Shown: positions 26,739 to 37,492 of the stretch, piece after piece
How the letters are laid out: every line of letters starts with the position of its first letter
Position numbering within the stretch: the first letter of the stretch is position 1
Origin: SYFT01 sp964471115
GTDB lineage: Bacteria; Acidobacteriota; Vicinamibacteria; Vicinamibacterales; SCN-69-37
Direction of reading: 5' to 3'
Assembly: GCA_964471115.1 (NCBI GenBank)
Contig: CAYYFE010000014.1
Coordinates: 20,683-84,682 of the forward strand
DNA length: 64,000 bases
Position numbers and translations under genes: made by a program
Notes under the pieces: generated by a model
Databases searched by the model: none
The model's input: the letters and a program-made list of their open reading frames with translations, nothing else
What the model was told of the DNA's origin: nothing

Positions 26739-26795
26739 GAAATGGGGAAATGGGGAAATGCGCCCCACTTCCCCATTTCCTCATTTCCTCATTTC
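26739..26795. repeat. Inverted pair of 8-bp repeat arrays between sucD and korA
   Basis: The left arm (26739-26760) consists of GGAAATGG-type units and the right arm (26774-26795) of CATTTCCT-type units. Over 22 nt they are complementary at 20 positions, with a 13-nt loop. The two mismatches would be G-U pairs in a plus-strand RNA but A-C mismatches in the minus-strand operon transcript. Confidence 0.9.
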
Positions 26796-26800
26796 GAGAT

Positions 26801-27676
26801 TCAGGAAAGCGCCTTGACCATGGCCTGGCCGATGTCGGCCGGGCTCTTGACCACGTGCACCCCGGCGGCGGTCAGCGCGGCCATCTTTTCGGCCGCCGTG
26901 CCCTTCCCGCCGGCGATGATCGCCCCGGCGTGGCCCATCCGGCGCCCCGGGGGGGCCGTCTGGCCGGCGATGAACCCGACCACCGGCTTCTTGAAGTGGG
27001 CCTTGATCCAGGCAGCGGCCTCTTCTTCGGCCGATCCGCCGATTTCGCCAATCATGACCACGGCTTCCGTCTCCGGGTCGCCGGCAAACAGCTCCAGCGC
27101 ATCGATGAACGACGTCCCGATGAGCGGGTCGCCGCCGATCCCGATACACGTGGTCTGCCCCAGCCCCAGGCGGGTCAGCTGGTGGATGGCTTCGTAGGTC
27201 AACGTCCCGGACTTGGAGACGATGCCCACCCGGCCTTCCTTGCAGATGTGCCCCGGGATGATGCCGGCCTTGGCGCGGCCCGCCGAGATGAGCCCCGGGC
27301 AGTTCGGCCCGATGAGGCGCATCTTCTTCGGGCGCGTCCGCAGAAACTCGAGCGCCTTCATCATGTCGAGCACCGGGATGCCCTCGGTGATGCACACCGC
27401 GAGGTCGAGCCCGGCATCGGCCGCCTCCATCACCGCATCGGCGCCGCCGGGCGGCGGCACGAAGATGACCGACGCGTTGGCGCCGGTCGCCTTCACGGCA
27501 TCGGCCACCGTGTTGAACACCGGCCAGCCTTCATGGGTGGTGCCGCCCTTGCCGGGGGTGACCCCGCCGACGACGTTGGTGCCGTAGGCCTGCGCCTGCT
27601 TGGCGTGAAACGTCCCCTCGCGGCCGGTGATGCCCTGTACGAGGAGCCGGGTTGACCGATCAATTAGTACTGCCAT
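26801..27676 (-). CDS. sucD: Succinyl-CoA synthetase alpha subunit
   Basis: The 291-residue subunit has the CoA-binding Rossmann start (LLVQGITGREGTFHA), the GPNCPGLI motif and the phosphorylated active-site histidine His249 in RRMGHAGAII. It forms succinate plus ATP or GTP from succinyl-CoA together with sucC. It lies 97 bp downstream of sucC; the gap contains an inverted repeat. Confidence 0.97.
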   Translation of the reverse strand: MAVLIDRSTRLLVQGITGREGTFHAKQAQAYGTNVVGGVTPGKGGTTHEGWPVFNTVADAVKATGANASVIFVPPPGGADAVMEAADAGLDLAVCITEGIPVLDMMKALEFLRTRPKKMRLIGPNCPGLISAGRAKAGIIPGHICKEGRVGIVSKSGTLTYEAIHQLTRLGLGQTTCIGIGGDPLIGTSFIDALELFAGDPETEAVVMIGEIGGSAEEEAAAWIKAHFKKPVVGFIAGQTAPPGRRMGHAGAIIAGGKGTAAEKMAALTAAGVHVVKSPADIGQAMVKALS

Positions 27677-27701
27677 TCAGAACCCATTTCCGTAAATGGA
27701 C

Positions 27702-27773
27702 AAGGGATCATGGCACAGGGACAAGGTAGAGCCATGGTCTCCCTGATCCCTGATCCCTGTGCCCTGATCCCTT
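27702..27773. repeat. Inverted repeat with 7-bp CCCTGAT units between sucC and sucD
   Basis: The left arm (27702-27721) and right arm (27754-27773) are complementary over 20 nt with one mismatch. The right side contains further CCCTGAT units in tandem. The 32-nt loop contains ACAAGGTAGAGCC. Confidence 0.9.
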
Positions 27774-28943
27774 CTATCGCTGTCCCCTCGCCAGCTCCAC
27801 CACCTTCGCCGCGCCCTCGTCCATCGCGTCGGCGGTGGTGAAGTTCAGCCCGCTGTCGCGGAGCATCTGCTTGCCCAGTTCGACGTTGGTGCCTTCCATG
27901 CGGATGACGATGGGCACACGCACGCCCAGGTCGGTCACCGCCGCGATCACGCCCTGCGCCAGCACGTCGCACCGCAGGATGCCGCCGAAGATGTTGATGA
28001 ACACGGCCTTGACCGCGGTGTCCGACATCAGGATGCGGAACGCGTTCTTGATCTGCTCCGCGTTGGCGCCGCCGCCCACATCCAGGAAGTTGGCCGGCTC
28101 GCCGCCCGCCAGCTTGATGATGTCCATCGTCGCCATCGCCAGCCCCGCGCCGTTGACCATGCAGCCAATCGTGCCGTCGAGCTTGATGTAGTTGAGCGAG
28201 AACTTCGACGCCTCGATTTCGAGCGGATCCTCTTCGGCCAGGTCGCGGAACTCCTTGATGTCCGCGTGCCGATAAAGGGCGTTGTCGTCGAAGTTCATCT
28301 TGGCGTCGAGCGCAATCAGGTCGCCGCCGGCCGTGACGATGAGGGGGTTGATCTCGAGCAGCGACGCGTCACTCTGCACGAACGCGTCAGACACGGCCTT
28401 CATCATGGCGACGGCCTTCTTGACCTGGTCGCCTTCGAGGCCGAGCTTGAACGCCAGTTCGCGCGCCTGATAGGGCTGCAGGCCGAGCGCGGGATGCACG
28501 AACGCCTTGAAGATCTTCTCGGGCGTCTCGTGGGCGACCTTCTCGATTTCGACGCCGCCCTCCTGGCTCACCATGAGGACGATGGTCTGGGTCGACCGGT
28601 CGAGGACCATGCCCAGGTAGAGCTCGCGGGCAATCGCCAGGCCCTCTTCGACCAGCAGCCGCGACACCACCTGACCGTCCGGACCGGTCTGGTAGGTGAC
28701 CAGCTTCATGCCGAGCATCGCCTTGGCGGCGTCAAACGCGGCGTCGGGCCCTTTGACGACCTTGACGCCCCCGCCCTTGCCGCGGCCGCCGGCGTGGATC
28801 TGGGCCTTGACCACCACCGTCCCGCCGCCGAGTGACTGTGCGTGCGTCCGCGCCTCGTCGGGTGTGTAGGCCACGAACCCGCGCGGCACCGGCACCCCGT
28901 ACTTCGCAAGGACCGACTTCCCCTGGTACTCGTGAATCTTCAT
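27774..28943 (-). CDS. sucC: Succinyl-CoA synthetase beta subunit
   Basis: The 389-residue ATP-grasp subunit begins MKIHEYQGKSVLAKYGVPVP and shows VKAQIHAGGRGKGGGVK, the FLDVGGGA motif and GGILRCDVLAQGV. ATG at 28943 matches family N-termini; the frame extends to 28988 without family similarity. It is divergent from sdhC with an 80-bp gap. Confidence 0.97.
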   Translation of the reverse strand: MKIHEYQGKSVLAKYGVPVPRGFVAYTPDEARTHAQSLGGGTVVVKAQIHAGGRGKGGGVKVVKGPDAAFDAAKAMLGMKLVTYQTGPDGQVVSRLLVEEGLAIARELYLGMVLDRSTQTIVLMVSQEGGVEIEKVAHETPEKIFKAFVHPALGLQPYQARELAFKLGLEGDQVKKAVAMMKAVSDAFVQSDASLLEINPLIVTAGGDLIALDAKMNFDDNALYRHADIKEFRDLAEEDPLEIEASKFSLNYIKLDGTIGCMVNGAGLAMATMDIIKLAGGEPANFLDVGGGANAEQIKNAFRILMSDTAVKAVFINIFGGILRCDVLAQGVIAAVTDLGVRVPIVIRMEGTNVELGKQMLRDSGLNFTTADAMDEGAAKVVELARGQR

Positions 28944-29023
28944 GCGGCCAACGAGTGTATCAAAGGCAGGATGCGGACCACAGCGCACCGGTCACATTTG
29001 GGCGTTGGCATACAATGCGCGGT

Positions 29024-29685
29024 ATGAAGGTGCTGCGCGCCCTCAGCACGACCGTCGGAACCAAGATTCTCGTTGCCCTGACGGGCCTGTCGCTGGTCGG
29101 CTTCCTGATCCTCCACCTGGCCGGCAACCTGCTCATCCTGGTCGGCCCAGACAAGTTCAACGCCTACTCCGATGCGCTCATCAAGAATCCGCTCATCATC
29201 CCGGCCGAGCTCGGGCTGCTGGCGATTCTGATCGTCCACATCATCAAGGCCATCGGCCATGTGGTGCGCGGACGCAACGCGCGGCCGGTCGGCTATCAGA
29301 AGAAGGTGTGGGCCGGCGGCCCGAGCCGCAAGTCCTGGGGCTCGACGACGATGGCCGCCTCGGGCATCTTCCTGCTCATCTTCCTGATCGGCCACCTGGC
29401 CACGTTCAAGTTCGGCCCCTACTACGAGGCCACCGAAGCCGGGGTCCGCGACCTGTATCGGCTGAGCGTCGAGGTCTTCAAGAATCCGGGCTACGTCGTC
29501 TTCTACGTCCTGGCGATGGGTGTGGTCGGCCTGCACCTGCGGCACGGCATTTCGAGCGCGTTCCAGTCGCTGGGCCTGATGACGACCGGCGTCTGGACGA
29601 CGCGGCTGCTCACCCTTGGCCTGACCCTGGCGGTCGTCATCGCGGGCGGTTTTGCCCTCATTCCGGTCTGGGTGTACCTCTTCCT

Positions 29686-29689
<4 letters not shown>
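29024..29689 (+). CDS. sdhC: Succinate dehydrogenase cytochrome b subunit
   Basis: The 221-residue membrane protein has five hydrophobic segments and conserved His residues in FLILHLAGNLL, LIVHIIKAIGH, FLIGHLATFKFG and GLHLRHGISSAFQSLG, the haem b ligand pattern of the B. subtilis-type di-haem anchor. A single anchor gene and no sdhD fits that type. ATG at 29024 was preferred; an in-frame ATG at 29015 is possible. Its stop overlaps the sdhA start (ATGA). Confidence 0.93.
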
Positions 29690-31598
<1,909 letters not shown>

Positions 31599-31599
<1 letters not shown>

Positions 31600-32339
31600 T
31601 GAAGGTCTTTCTCAAGGTCTGGAGACAGGCCGGGCCGAACGCCCCGGGCCGGCTGGTGGACTACACGGCGGAGAACGTCTCGCCCGACATGTCGTTCCTC
31701 GAGATGCTCGATTCGGTCAACGAGCAGATCATCGCGAACGGCGACGAACCCATCGCGTTCGATTCGGACTGCCGCGAAGGCATCTGCGGCACGTGCGGCG
31801 TGCTGGTCGACGGCCGGCCGCATGGCCCCGATCCGTGCACCACGGTGTGCCAGCTGCACATGCGCCGCTACAAGGATGGCGACACGATCGTCATCGAGCC
31901 GTGGCGCGCGAAGGCGTTCCCGCTCATCAAGGACCTGGTGGTGGACCGGTCGGCCTTCGATCGCATCATCCAGGCCGGCGGCTACACGTCGGTCAACACC
32001 GGCGGCGCGCCCGATGCCAACGCGATCCTCATCCCCAAGACCGTCGCCGACGAGGCGTTTGAATCGGCCACCTGCATCGGCTGCGGCGCCTGCGTCGCGG
32101 CCTGCAAGAACGCGTCGGCCGCGCTCTTCACGTCGGCCAAGATCACCCACCTCGGCCTGCTGCCCCAGGGCCAGGTCGAGGCGCGCACCCGCGTGGTCGC
32201 CATGGTCGACGCCATGGACGAAAACGGCTTTGGCGGCTGTTCGAACGAAGGCGAATGTGAAGCCGTCTGCCCCAAGGGCATCTCGCTCAAGAACATCGCC
32301 ACGATGAACCGCGAGTACCGCAAAGCGCTGCTGCGCTAA
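31599..32339 (+). CDS. sdhB: Succinate dehydrogenase iron-sulfur subunit
   Basis: The 246-residue subunit carries the plant-type [2Fe-2S] cysteines (Cys58, Cys63, Cys66, Cys80) in SDCREGICGTCG, then CIGCGACVAACKN and CSNEGECEAVCPKGI for the [4Fe-4S] and [3Fe-4S] clusters. The start overlaps the sdhA stop by one base (TAATG). A 9-bp repeat array and a hairpin follow the stop. Confidence 0.96.
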
Positions 32340-32344
32340 GGACA

Positions 32345-32380
32345 GGGTCCACAAGGTCCACAGGGTCCACAAGGTCCATA
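32345..32380. repeat. Tandem array of 9-bp unit RGGTCCACA (4 copies)
   Basis: Four units, alternating G and A at the first position and with CATA ending the last, start 5 bp after the sdhB stop. The unit is the same as in the array at 2629-2673. Confidence 0.95.
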
Positions 32381-32385
32381 CGTAG

Positions 32386-32408
32386 GGCGCCCGGCTCTGT
32401 CGGGCGCC
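32386..32408 (+). terminator. Hairpin downstream of sdhB
   Basis: GGCGCCCG and CGGGCGCC form an 8-bp stem around a 7-nt loop, without a T-tract. It probably marks the end of the sdhCAB unit. Confidence 0.45.
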
Positions 32409-32443
32409 GTCCGCCCGCCGTCGTGTCACAATCTGCCCACCCT

Positions 32444-33157
32444 ATGGCCTACCTCTGGCTGTGCCTGGTCACCAGCGGCATCGCGTTCCTTGGGTTTTCG
32501 TTCACGTACTTCGGTCCGATGCTGGCGGGCACGTACCCGGCGGTGTCGCCGGCGGTACACGTACACGGCTGGACGTTTTTCCTGTGGTACCTGCTGCTCC
32601 CGCTGCAGGCCGGGTTGGTGACGGCGCGCCGGATCACCATCCACCGCACGCTGGGCGCGGCCAGCCTGGTGCTCGCCGCCCTCATGGTCGGCACGGGACT
32701 GGTCGTGATGGGCGCGCAGATGGAACTGGCCCGGCAGCCGGACGGCCCGCCGTTCTTCCGCGCGCTGGGACCGGTCATCTTCATGACGCTGGTGCTGTTT
32801 GCCGTGTTCTACGTGCTCGCGTTCCGCGCCCGGCGCGACCGGACGCGGCACAAGCGGCTGATGGTGCTCGCCAGCGCGGCGGCGCTGGGCGCCGCGGCGT
32901 TTCGCGTGCTTGGCCAGTGGATGGGTTTCGGCCTGCCCGCCGGCGTGGCCGGCATTCTGGCGCCGAATCTGATCGTCATTGCCGCGATCCTGGTGGACCT
33001 CCGCCGGGGCGAAGGTGTCCACCGGGTCTACCGCCTCGGCCTGCCGGTCACCATCGTCGTTGAACTCGGCACGATCCTGCTCACCCCCAGCCCGGCCGGT
33101 CGAGTGTTCGCCGACCTGCTGGCTGCAACCGGGCGCGCCCTGGCGCCGTTCTACTGA
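32444..33157 (+). CDS. Multi-pass membrane protein, DUF2306-like pattern
   Basis: The 237-residue protein has about seven hydrophobic segments. The pairs HVHGWTFFLWYLLLPLQAGLV and TIHRTLGAASLVLAAL (first residues about 40-80) resemble the His-containing helices of DUF2306-type membrane proteins, which may bind haem; assignment to that family is by eye only. GTG at 32423 is an alternative start. It lies 6 bp upstream of the DUF2585 gene. Function unknown. Confidence 0.75.
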   Translation: MAYLWLCLVTSGIAFLGFSFTYFGPMLAGTYPAVSPAVHVHGWTFFLWYLLLPLQAGLVTARRITIHRTLGAASLVLAALMVGTGLVVMGAQMELARQPDGPPFFRALGPVIFMTLVLFAVFYVLAFRARRDRTRHKRLMVLASAAALGAAAFRVLGQWMGFGLPAGVAGILAPNLIVIAAILVDLRRGEGVHRVYRLGLPVTIVVELGTILLTPSPAGRVFADLLAATGRALAPFY

Positions 33158-33163
33158 GTGCCC

Positions 33164-33727
33164 ATGAGACTCTCCCGCACCCACTGGCTGGTCATCGCGG
33201 CCATCGTCGTGGCGGCCGCCGCCGCTGAATGGTGGATGGGCCGCCTGCCGCTGGGCCCCGACGGCACGTTCGGGTGGTGGGAACCCGACATCTGGAGCGC
33301 GCACCAGTCACAACGCGTCGTCGATCCCTACGCCATCACACACATCGTCCATGGCTTCCTGTTCTACTGGCTGCTGACGCTGGTCGCCGGCGGACAGCCC
33401 CTCTCGACGCGGCTGGTGCTGGCGGTCGCGCTGGAAGCCGTGTGGGAGGTGCTGGAGAACTCCCCCATCATCATCGACCGCTATCGCGCGGTCACGATCG
33501 CGCAGGGATACGTGGGCGATTCGATCCTGAACTCGATGAGCGATGTCGTGATGTGCGCCGCCGGCTTCCTCGCGGCTTGGCGCCTCAAGGCGCTCTGGAG
33601 TCTGACCGCGGTTGCCGTGATGGAACTGGTGATGTTGTTCGTGATCCGCGACAATCTGACACTCAACATCATCATGCTGGTCTGGCCGATCGACGGCATC
33701 CGCGAGTGGCAGATGGCGGGACGCTGA
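33164..33727 (+). CDS. DUF2585 (UPF0314) membrane protein
   Basis: The 187-residue membrane protein carries the family segments GWWEPDIWSAHQSQ, DPYAITHIVHGFLFYW and VWEVLENSPIIIDRYR, followed by GDSILNSMSDVV. The conserved acidic and His residues in membrane-proximal loops suggest a polar active site, but no activity is known. Four to five hydrophobic segments are visible. It is followed after 1 bp by a glycosyltransferase gene. Confidence 0.88.
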   Translation: MRLSRTHWLVIAAIVVAAAAAEWWMGRLPLGPDGTFGWWEPDIWSAHQSQRVVDPYAITHIVHGFLFYWLLTLVAGGQPLSTRLVLAVALEAVWEVLENSPIIIDRYRAVTIAQGYVGDSILNSMSDVVMCAAGFLAAWRLKALWSLTAVAVMELVMLFVIRDNLTLNIIMLVWPIDGIREWQMAGR

Positions 33728-33728
33728 G

Positions 33729-34649
33729 ATGGAGGCCAGTGTCATCATCTCGAACTACGAACCCAAGGGGCACCTGCGAGCGTGCGTCGAGGCCGCGCTG
33801 GCCCAGGACCTTGCCGGGGGGCACTTCGAAGTCGTGCTACCGGTGCATGGTGAGCTGACCGAGGCCGACCTCGCGCATCTGACCATGGTGGCGGCGCGAT
33901 CGGGCGGACGCCTGCGGGTGCTGCCGGGGCCGTTCTCCGACCGGTGCGCGGCCCTCAACGCGGCCTGCCGGACGGCGAACGGCCGGGTGTTGATCTTTCT
34001 GGAGTCACACGTCTCGGCGCCACCCGACCTGGCGCGCGCGCTGATCGAGGCGGCCCGCGCACCGGGCACGGCCGCCGTGCAGGGCGCGTTCGTCACGCGC
34101 GAGGTCGGTTCCTGGGTCGCGGCCCTCGAAAACCAGCTGCGCGCGATTGCCGTCAGCCGCCGGGTCGCCCGGGGACAGTGGCCCGACGAATGGCACCTGC
34201 ATTCGGCCGCCGTGCCCAGGTCCACCTTCCTCGCCGCGGGCGGTTTTCATCCGGCGCTGACCGACATCTCGGAGGTGCTGCTGCTCGACCAGCTCAGTCG
34301 CTTCCACGGCACGGTCGTTCACCTCCAGGAACCGGCCGTGACCCACATCAACCACGATGACTGGTCACACTACGCGCGGGCGCTCCAGCGCCGGGGGCGC
34401 GGAGTTGGCCAGCTGTGGGACCTGGACCCGTCCGCGGCATCGACGTTGTTCCCCGTGCCGGCGTGGGCCCTCGAAGTCCGCAGGCGGCCGGCGGCCAGAC
34501 ACGCGGCGCGATTCGTGTTGTGGATCCAACGCCACCTGTTCACGGCGACCGTCCATGTCGGCCGCATCGCCGGCAACGATGCGCTGATGAAGGCCGCCGG
34601 CACCCGCGCGGTGACGGCCGCCATCCGCGCGGGTTTCCTGCAGCGATAA
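33729..34649 (+). CDS. Family 2 glycosyltransferase
   Basis: The 306-residue protein begins with the GT-A strand SVIISNYEPKGHLRACVEAAL, has the RCAALNAACRTANGRVLIFLESHV region where ESH replaces the usual DxD metal motif, and an HSAAVPRSTFLAAGGFHP acceptor-side segment. The sugar and acceptor are unknown. The unusual ESH instead of DxD is seen in some cell-surface GT2 enzymes. It is followed after 2 bp by a GT4-like gene. Confidence 0.85.
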   Translation: MEASVIISNYEPKGHLRACVEAALAQDLAGGHFEVVLPVHGELTEADLAHLTMVAARSGGRLRVLPGPFSDRCAALNAACRTANGRVLIFLESHVSAPPDLARALIEAARAPGTAAVQGAFVTREVGSWVAALENQLRAIAVSRRVARGQWPDEWHLHSAAVPRSTFLAAGGFHPALTDISEVLLLDQLSRFHGTVVHLQEPAVTHINHDDWSHYARALQRRGRGVGQLWDLDPSAASTLFPVPAWALEVRRRPAARHAARFVLWIQRHLFTATVHVGRIAGNDALMKAAGTRAVTAAIRAGFLQR

Positions 34650-34651
34650 CC

Positions 34652-35758
34652 ATGCGCGTCCTGCTGGCAGCGCGGCCGCACCAGCCGTCACGCACCGGCG
34701 GCGATCGCGTGGTGCTTGACGCCCTTCACCACCAGCTCGACGCGCGCGGGATCGACGTGGTGGTCGCGCCGGACCCGCGGACCGTCCCACCGGTCGACGT
34801 CATCCACCTCTTCAACCTGGACCTGTTGCCGGCGACGTACCACCAGGTCTGCGTCGCGCGGGCCCTGGGGGTGCCGTATGTCATCACGCCGCTTTACTGG
34901 CCCGCTCGTGAAGCGGCCCCCTGGCACGCACATGTGGGCGTACGGCGGCGCCTGATCCGCCACCTGCCTGAGTCCCTGGTGGATCGGCTGGCGCTCTGGC
35001 GCGCCCAACACCGCCAGGCCCAGATCGCGCCGGTGGGACGACCGGTGAGGTCTCGCCAGGAGTTGCGGCGTGAAATCCTCACCCATGCCAGGGCAGTTCT
35101 GGTGACGGGCCAGGCCGAACGCGACCGGCTGCTGACGGACTTTCCGGGCCTGGAGCCCGACCGCCTCCTGCTTGCGCCGCTGGGCTACGAACCGGCCAGG
35201 CCGGGACCGCCCACGGTCACGCCACCGGCGGCCGGATTCGTGTTGTGCGTGGGCGCCATCGGCCCGCGCAAGAACCAGCTCACGCTGGCGCGCGCGCTGC
35301 GTGGATCGGGCCGGCGCCTGGTGCTCATCGGCAGCCCCGCCGAGGGGTGCGCGGCCTACCTCCGGGCAGTTCGTCGTGCCGCGGCCGACGATACGGTGTT
35401 CCTGCCGGATCAGCCGCACGGCGCGTTGGTCGACTTCTATCGCGCCGCCTCCGTCGTGGCGCAACCGTCCTTCATCGAGTTGCCCGGCCTGGTCGCCATC
35501 GAAGCACTCGCCGCCGGCCGGCCGGTCGTGGCCGCCGACCGCCCCCCGGTGCGCGAGTACCTCGACGGCCTCGCCACGTTCTGCGATCCAGGGTCGCCCG
35601 ACTCGATTCGACAGGCCTGCGAACGGGCCCAGCCGGCGTCACCCGCGGCGGTTGACGGCTTCCTGCGGGCCCACACCTGGGTGGCCACCGCGGAAGTGGT
35701 GGCCGCGGCGTACGCGCGCGCGCTCGCGCCTGCGCCCGGTCCTGCGCGCACCCGGTGA
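34652..35758 (+). CDS. GT4-like (GT-B) glycosyltransferase
   Basis: The 368-residue protein has an N-terminal GT-B half (MRVLLAARPHQPSRTGGDRV, then VIHLFNLDLL) and a C-terminal nucleotide-sugar half with CVGAIGPRKNQLTLARAL, VFLPDQPHGALVDFYRAAS and the SFIELPGLVAIEALAAGRPVV segment, where the usual EGFGLP/E pattern appears as IELPGLVAIE. It probably acts with the preceding GT2 enzyme on a surface glycan; no other polysaccharide genes are present. Confidence 0.87.
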   Translation: MRVLLAARPHQPSRTGGDRVVLDALHHQLDARGIDVVVAPDPRTVPPVDVIHLFNLDLLPATYHQVCVARALGVPYVITPLYWPAREAAPWHAHVGVRRRLIRHLPESLVDRLALWRAQHRQAQIAPVGRPVRSRQELRREILTHARAVLVTGQAERDRLLTDFPGLEPDRLLLAPLGYEPARPGPPTVTPPAAGFVLCVGAIGPRKNQLTLARALRGSGRRLVLIGSPAEGCAAYLRAVRRAAADDTVFLPDQPHGALVDFYRAASVVAQPSFIELPGLVAIEALAAGRPVVAADRPPVREYLDGLATFCDPGSPDSIRQACERAQPASPAAVDGFLRAHTWVATAEVVAAAYARALAPAPGPARTR

Positions 35759-35780
35759 GCGGTTGGGTCAATAATCCCCT

Positions 35781-36500
35781 GTGCGCGCCCTCTGCGTCCT
35801 GCTGCTCACGCTGCCGCTGCTGGCCGGGTGCGCCGACCCGGTGGACGTGGGACCGCTGCTCGCGCAGCAGGCGCAGCTGGAGCGCGAGCTCGAAGGCCTG
35901 CGCGAATCGGCGCAGCTGCTCGACGCAGGCAAGCCCATCTTCCCGACCGACGACGTCGCGATCGCGATCGATCAGGGACTCATTGAACACCTGATCACGT
36001 CACGGCTGCCGATCTCGCATACCGCCGCGCCGTACGACATCACCCTGGATCGCGTGGCTGTGAGCCTGTCGGGCGCGCCGATCGTCACGCTGCGCGGCCG
36101 CGTCACCCGGCAGGGCCTGCTGACGCTGGACGGCGCGGCCACCCTGATTGGATCGCTGACCCACATCGAACTCGACACGGCCTCCTCGATGCTGCGCGCG
36201 CAGATCGCGGTGGATCATCTCGAGATTGAACGCGTCGCCGGCATCGAGGCGCTGGTCAGCGGCTCCACGCTCGACGACGTGGCGGCCTTGCTGCGCCGGG
36301 ACCTCAGCCGCCAGCTGCCGGCCATCAACCTGCCAGTCCGCATTCAGCAGGCCTTCGAACTGCCGGCGCTGACGGACGGGCCGGTGCGGCTGGCGGGAGG
36401 ACGGCTGCCGCTGGCCGCGCGCGTGTCGCGCGTGTTTGCGGCCGAGGGCCGGCTGTGGATTGGCGTGCACCTGACGGTGGGCGAGGTGGGCGGCCCATGA
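35781..36500 (+). CDS. Lipoprotein with N-terminal coiled coil (first of a tandem pair)
   Basis: The 239-residue protein starts with GTG and has a clear lipobox LLAGC (Cys17). A short heptad-like coiled coil (QQAQLERELEGLRES, about residues 30-45) is followed by a beta-rich domain with amphipathic helices. It overlaps the next gene by 4 bp. The similar architecture of both genes suggests a duplication and perhaps a heterodimer. It may be related to SMP/DUF4403-type lipid-binding proteins, but I cannot confirm that. Confidence 0.75.
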   Translation: MRALCVLLLTLPLLAGCADPVDVGPLLAQQAQLERELEGLRESAQLLDAGKPIFPTDDVAIAIDQGLIEHLITSRLPISHTAAPYDITLDRVAVSLSGAPIVTLRGRVTRQGLLTLDGAATLIGSLTHIELDTASSMLRAQIAVDHLEIERVAGIEALVSGSTLDDVAALLRRDLSRQLPAINLPVRIQQAFELPALTDGPVRLAGGRLPLAARVSRVFAAEGRLWIGVHLTVGEVGGP

Positions 36501-37483
36501 CCACCCGGACGGGCGCGCGTGTGCGGTGTCTGCTCGCGCTGGCGGCCGCGCTCGCGCTGTCGGGCGCGTGCCGGCGCGGTCCCACGGCGGCGGACGCCGA
36601 CGCGCTGCGCGCCGCCATCGGCACGCTCGAGGCCGAACGCGACCGCCTGCGGGCCAGGCTCGACCGCGCGGCCGCCCGTGACCCGCGCATGACCGGCATG
36701 CCGCGCGAACCCGTGCGGGTCGGCATTCCCACGTCGCTGGTCCAGTCGCTGACCGCGACACTCGTGTCGGGTCTCGCCAACCGCGTGACGCTGGAGCTGG
36801 GCGGCCTGCGTGTCACCCGCGCCGGTGACGTCCATCGTGTGATCACGCTCGGCCGCTACGATCTGGTGGTCAACCTGACGCGCGTCACGGCGCGCCTGCG
36901 CGCCGGAACGCCGGCGATGACGTTCGGCCGCAACCGCGTCGCGTTGTCCCTGCCCGTGCACGTCCTGTCCGGCACCGCGTCGGCCGCCATCGACTTCCGC
37001 TGGGATGGCCGTTCGCTGGGCGGCGCCGTCTGCGGTGACATGGAGGTGCGCGAGACGGTCACGGGCACGGTCGCGCCGGCCACCTACACCGTGCGGGGCG
37101 CCATCGAACTGTCCGGGTCCGACGAAGCGATTATCGCCACCCCGCGCATTCCCCGGCAGCGGATCCGCGTGAACGTGCAGCCGTCTGAGGCGACCTGGGC
37201 CACGGTGAAACGCCTCCTCGACAGCAAGGGCGGCGTCTGCGGCTTCGTGCTCGATCGCGTGGACATCCCCGGCGCGCTGCGCGATCTGCTGGCGCGCGGC
37301 TTCTCGGTGCGGCTGCCGACCGAGCGGCTGCGTCCGGTCGCCTTCCCGGTGGGCGTCGCGCCGGTCATCGACGTCGACGGACAACGGGTGGCCATGCAGG
37401 TGACCGCGGTGCCCCCGCAAATCACGACGGACATGGTGTGGCTCGGCGCGCGCGTCGGCGTCGCCGATCGCCGCCTCAAGTAG
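36497..37483 (+). CDS. Lipoprotein with N-terminal coiled coil (second of a tandem pair)
   Basis: The 328-residue protein has a signal peptide and lipobox LSGAC (Cys25), then an Arg/Ala-rich coiled coil (IGTLEAERDRLRARLDRAAA, near residues 41-60) and a beta-rich domain with segments such as VRVGIPTSLVQSLTATLVSGL. Both the layout and the PTSLVQSL / DQGLIEHLI helices match the preceding lipoprotein. Function unknown; an outer- or inner-membrane-anchored periplasmic role is inferred. Confidence 0.75.
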   Translation: MTTRTGARVRCLLALAAALALSGACRRGPTAADADALRAAIGTLEAERDRLRARLDRAAARDPRMTGMPREPVRVGIPTSLVQSLTATLVSGLANRVTLELGGLRVTRAGDVHRVITLGRYDLVVNLTRVTARLRAGTPAMTFGRNRVALSLPVHVLSGTASAAIDFRWDGRSLGGAVCGDMEVRETVTGTVAPATYTVRGAIELSGSDEAIIATPRIPRQRIRVNVQPSEATWATVKRLLDSKGGVCGFVLDRVDIPGALRDLLARGFSVRLPTERLRPVAFPVGVAPVIDVDGQRVAMQVTAVPPQITTDMVWLGARVGVADRRLK

Positions 37484-37492
37484 GACTCCGCC

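Noticed and set aside
29011..29016. TACAAT as -10 of sdhC
   Set aside because: No acceptable -35 at 15-19 bp and it overlaps the possible upstream ATG, so it was not listed as a promoter.
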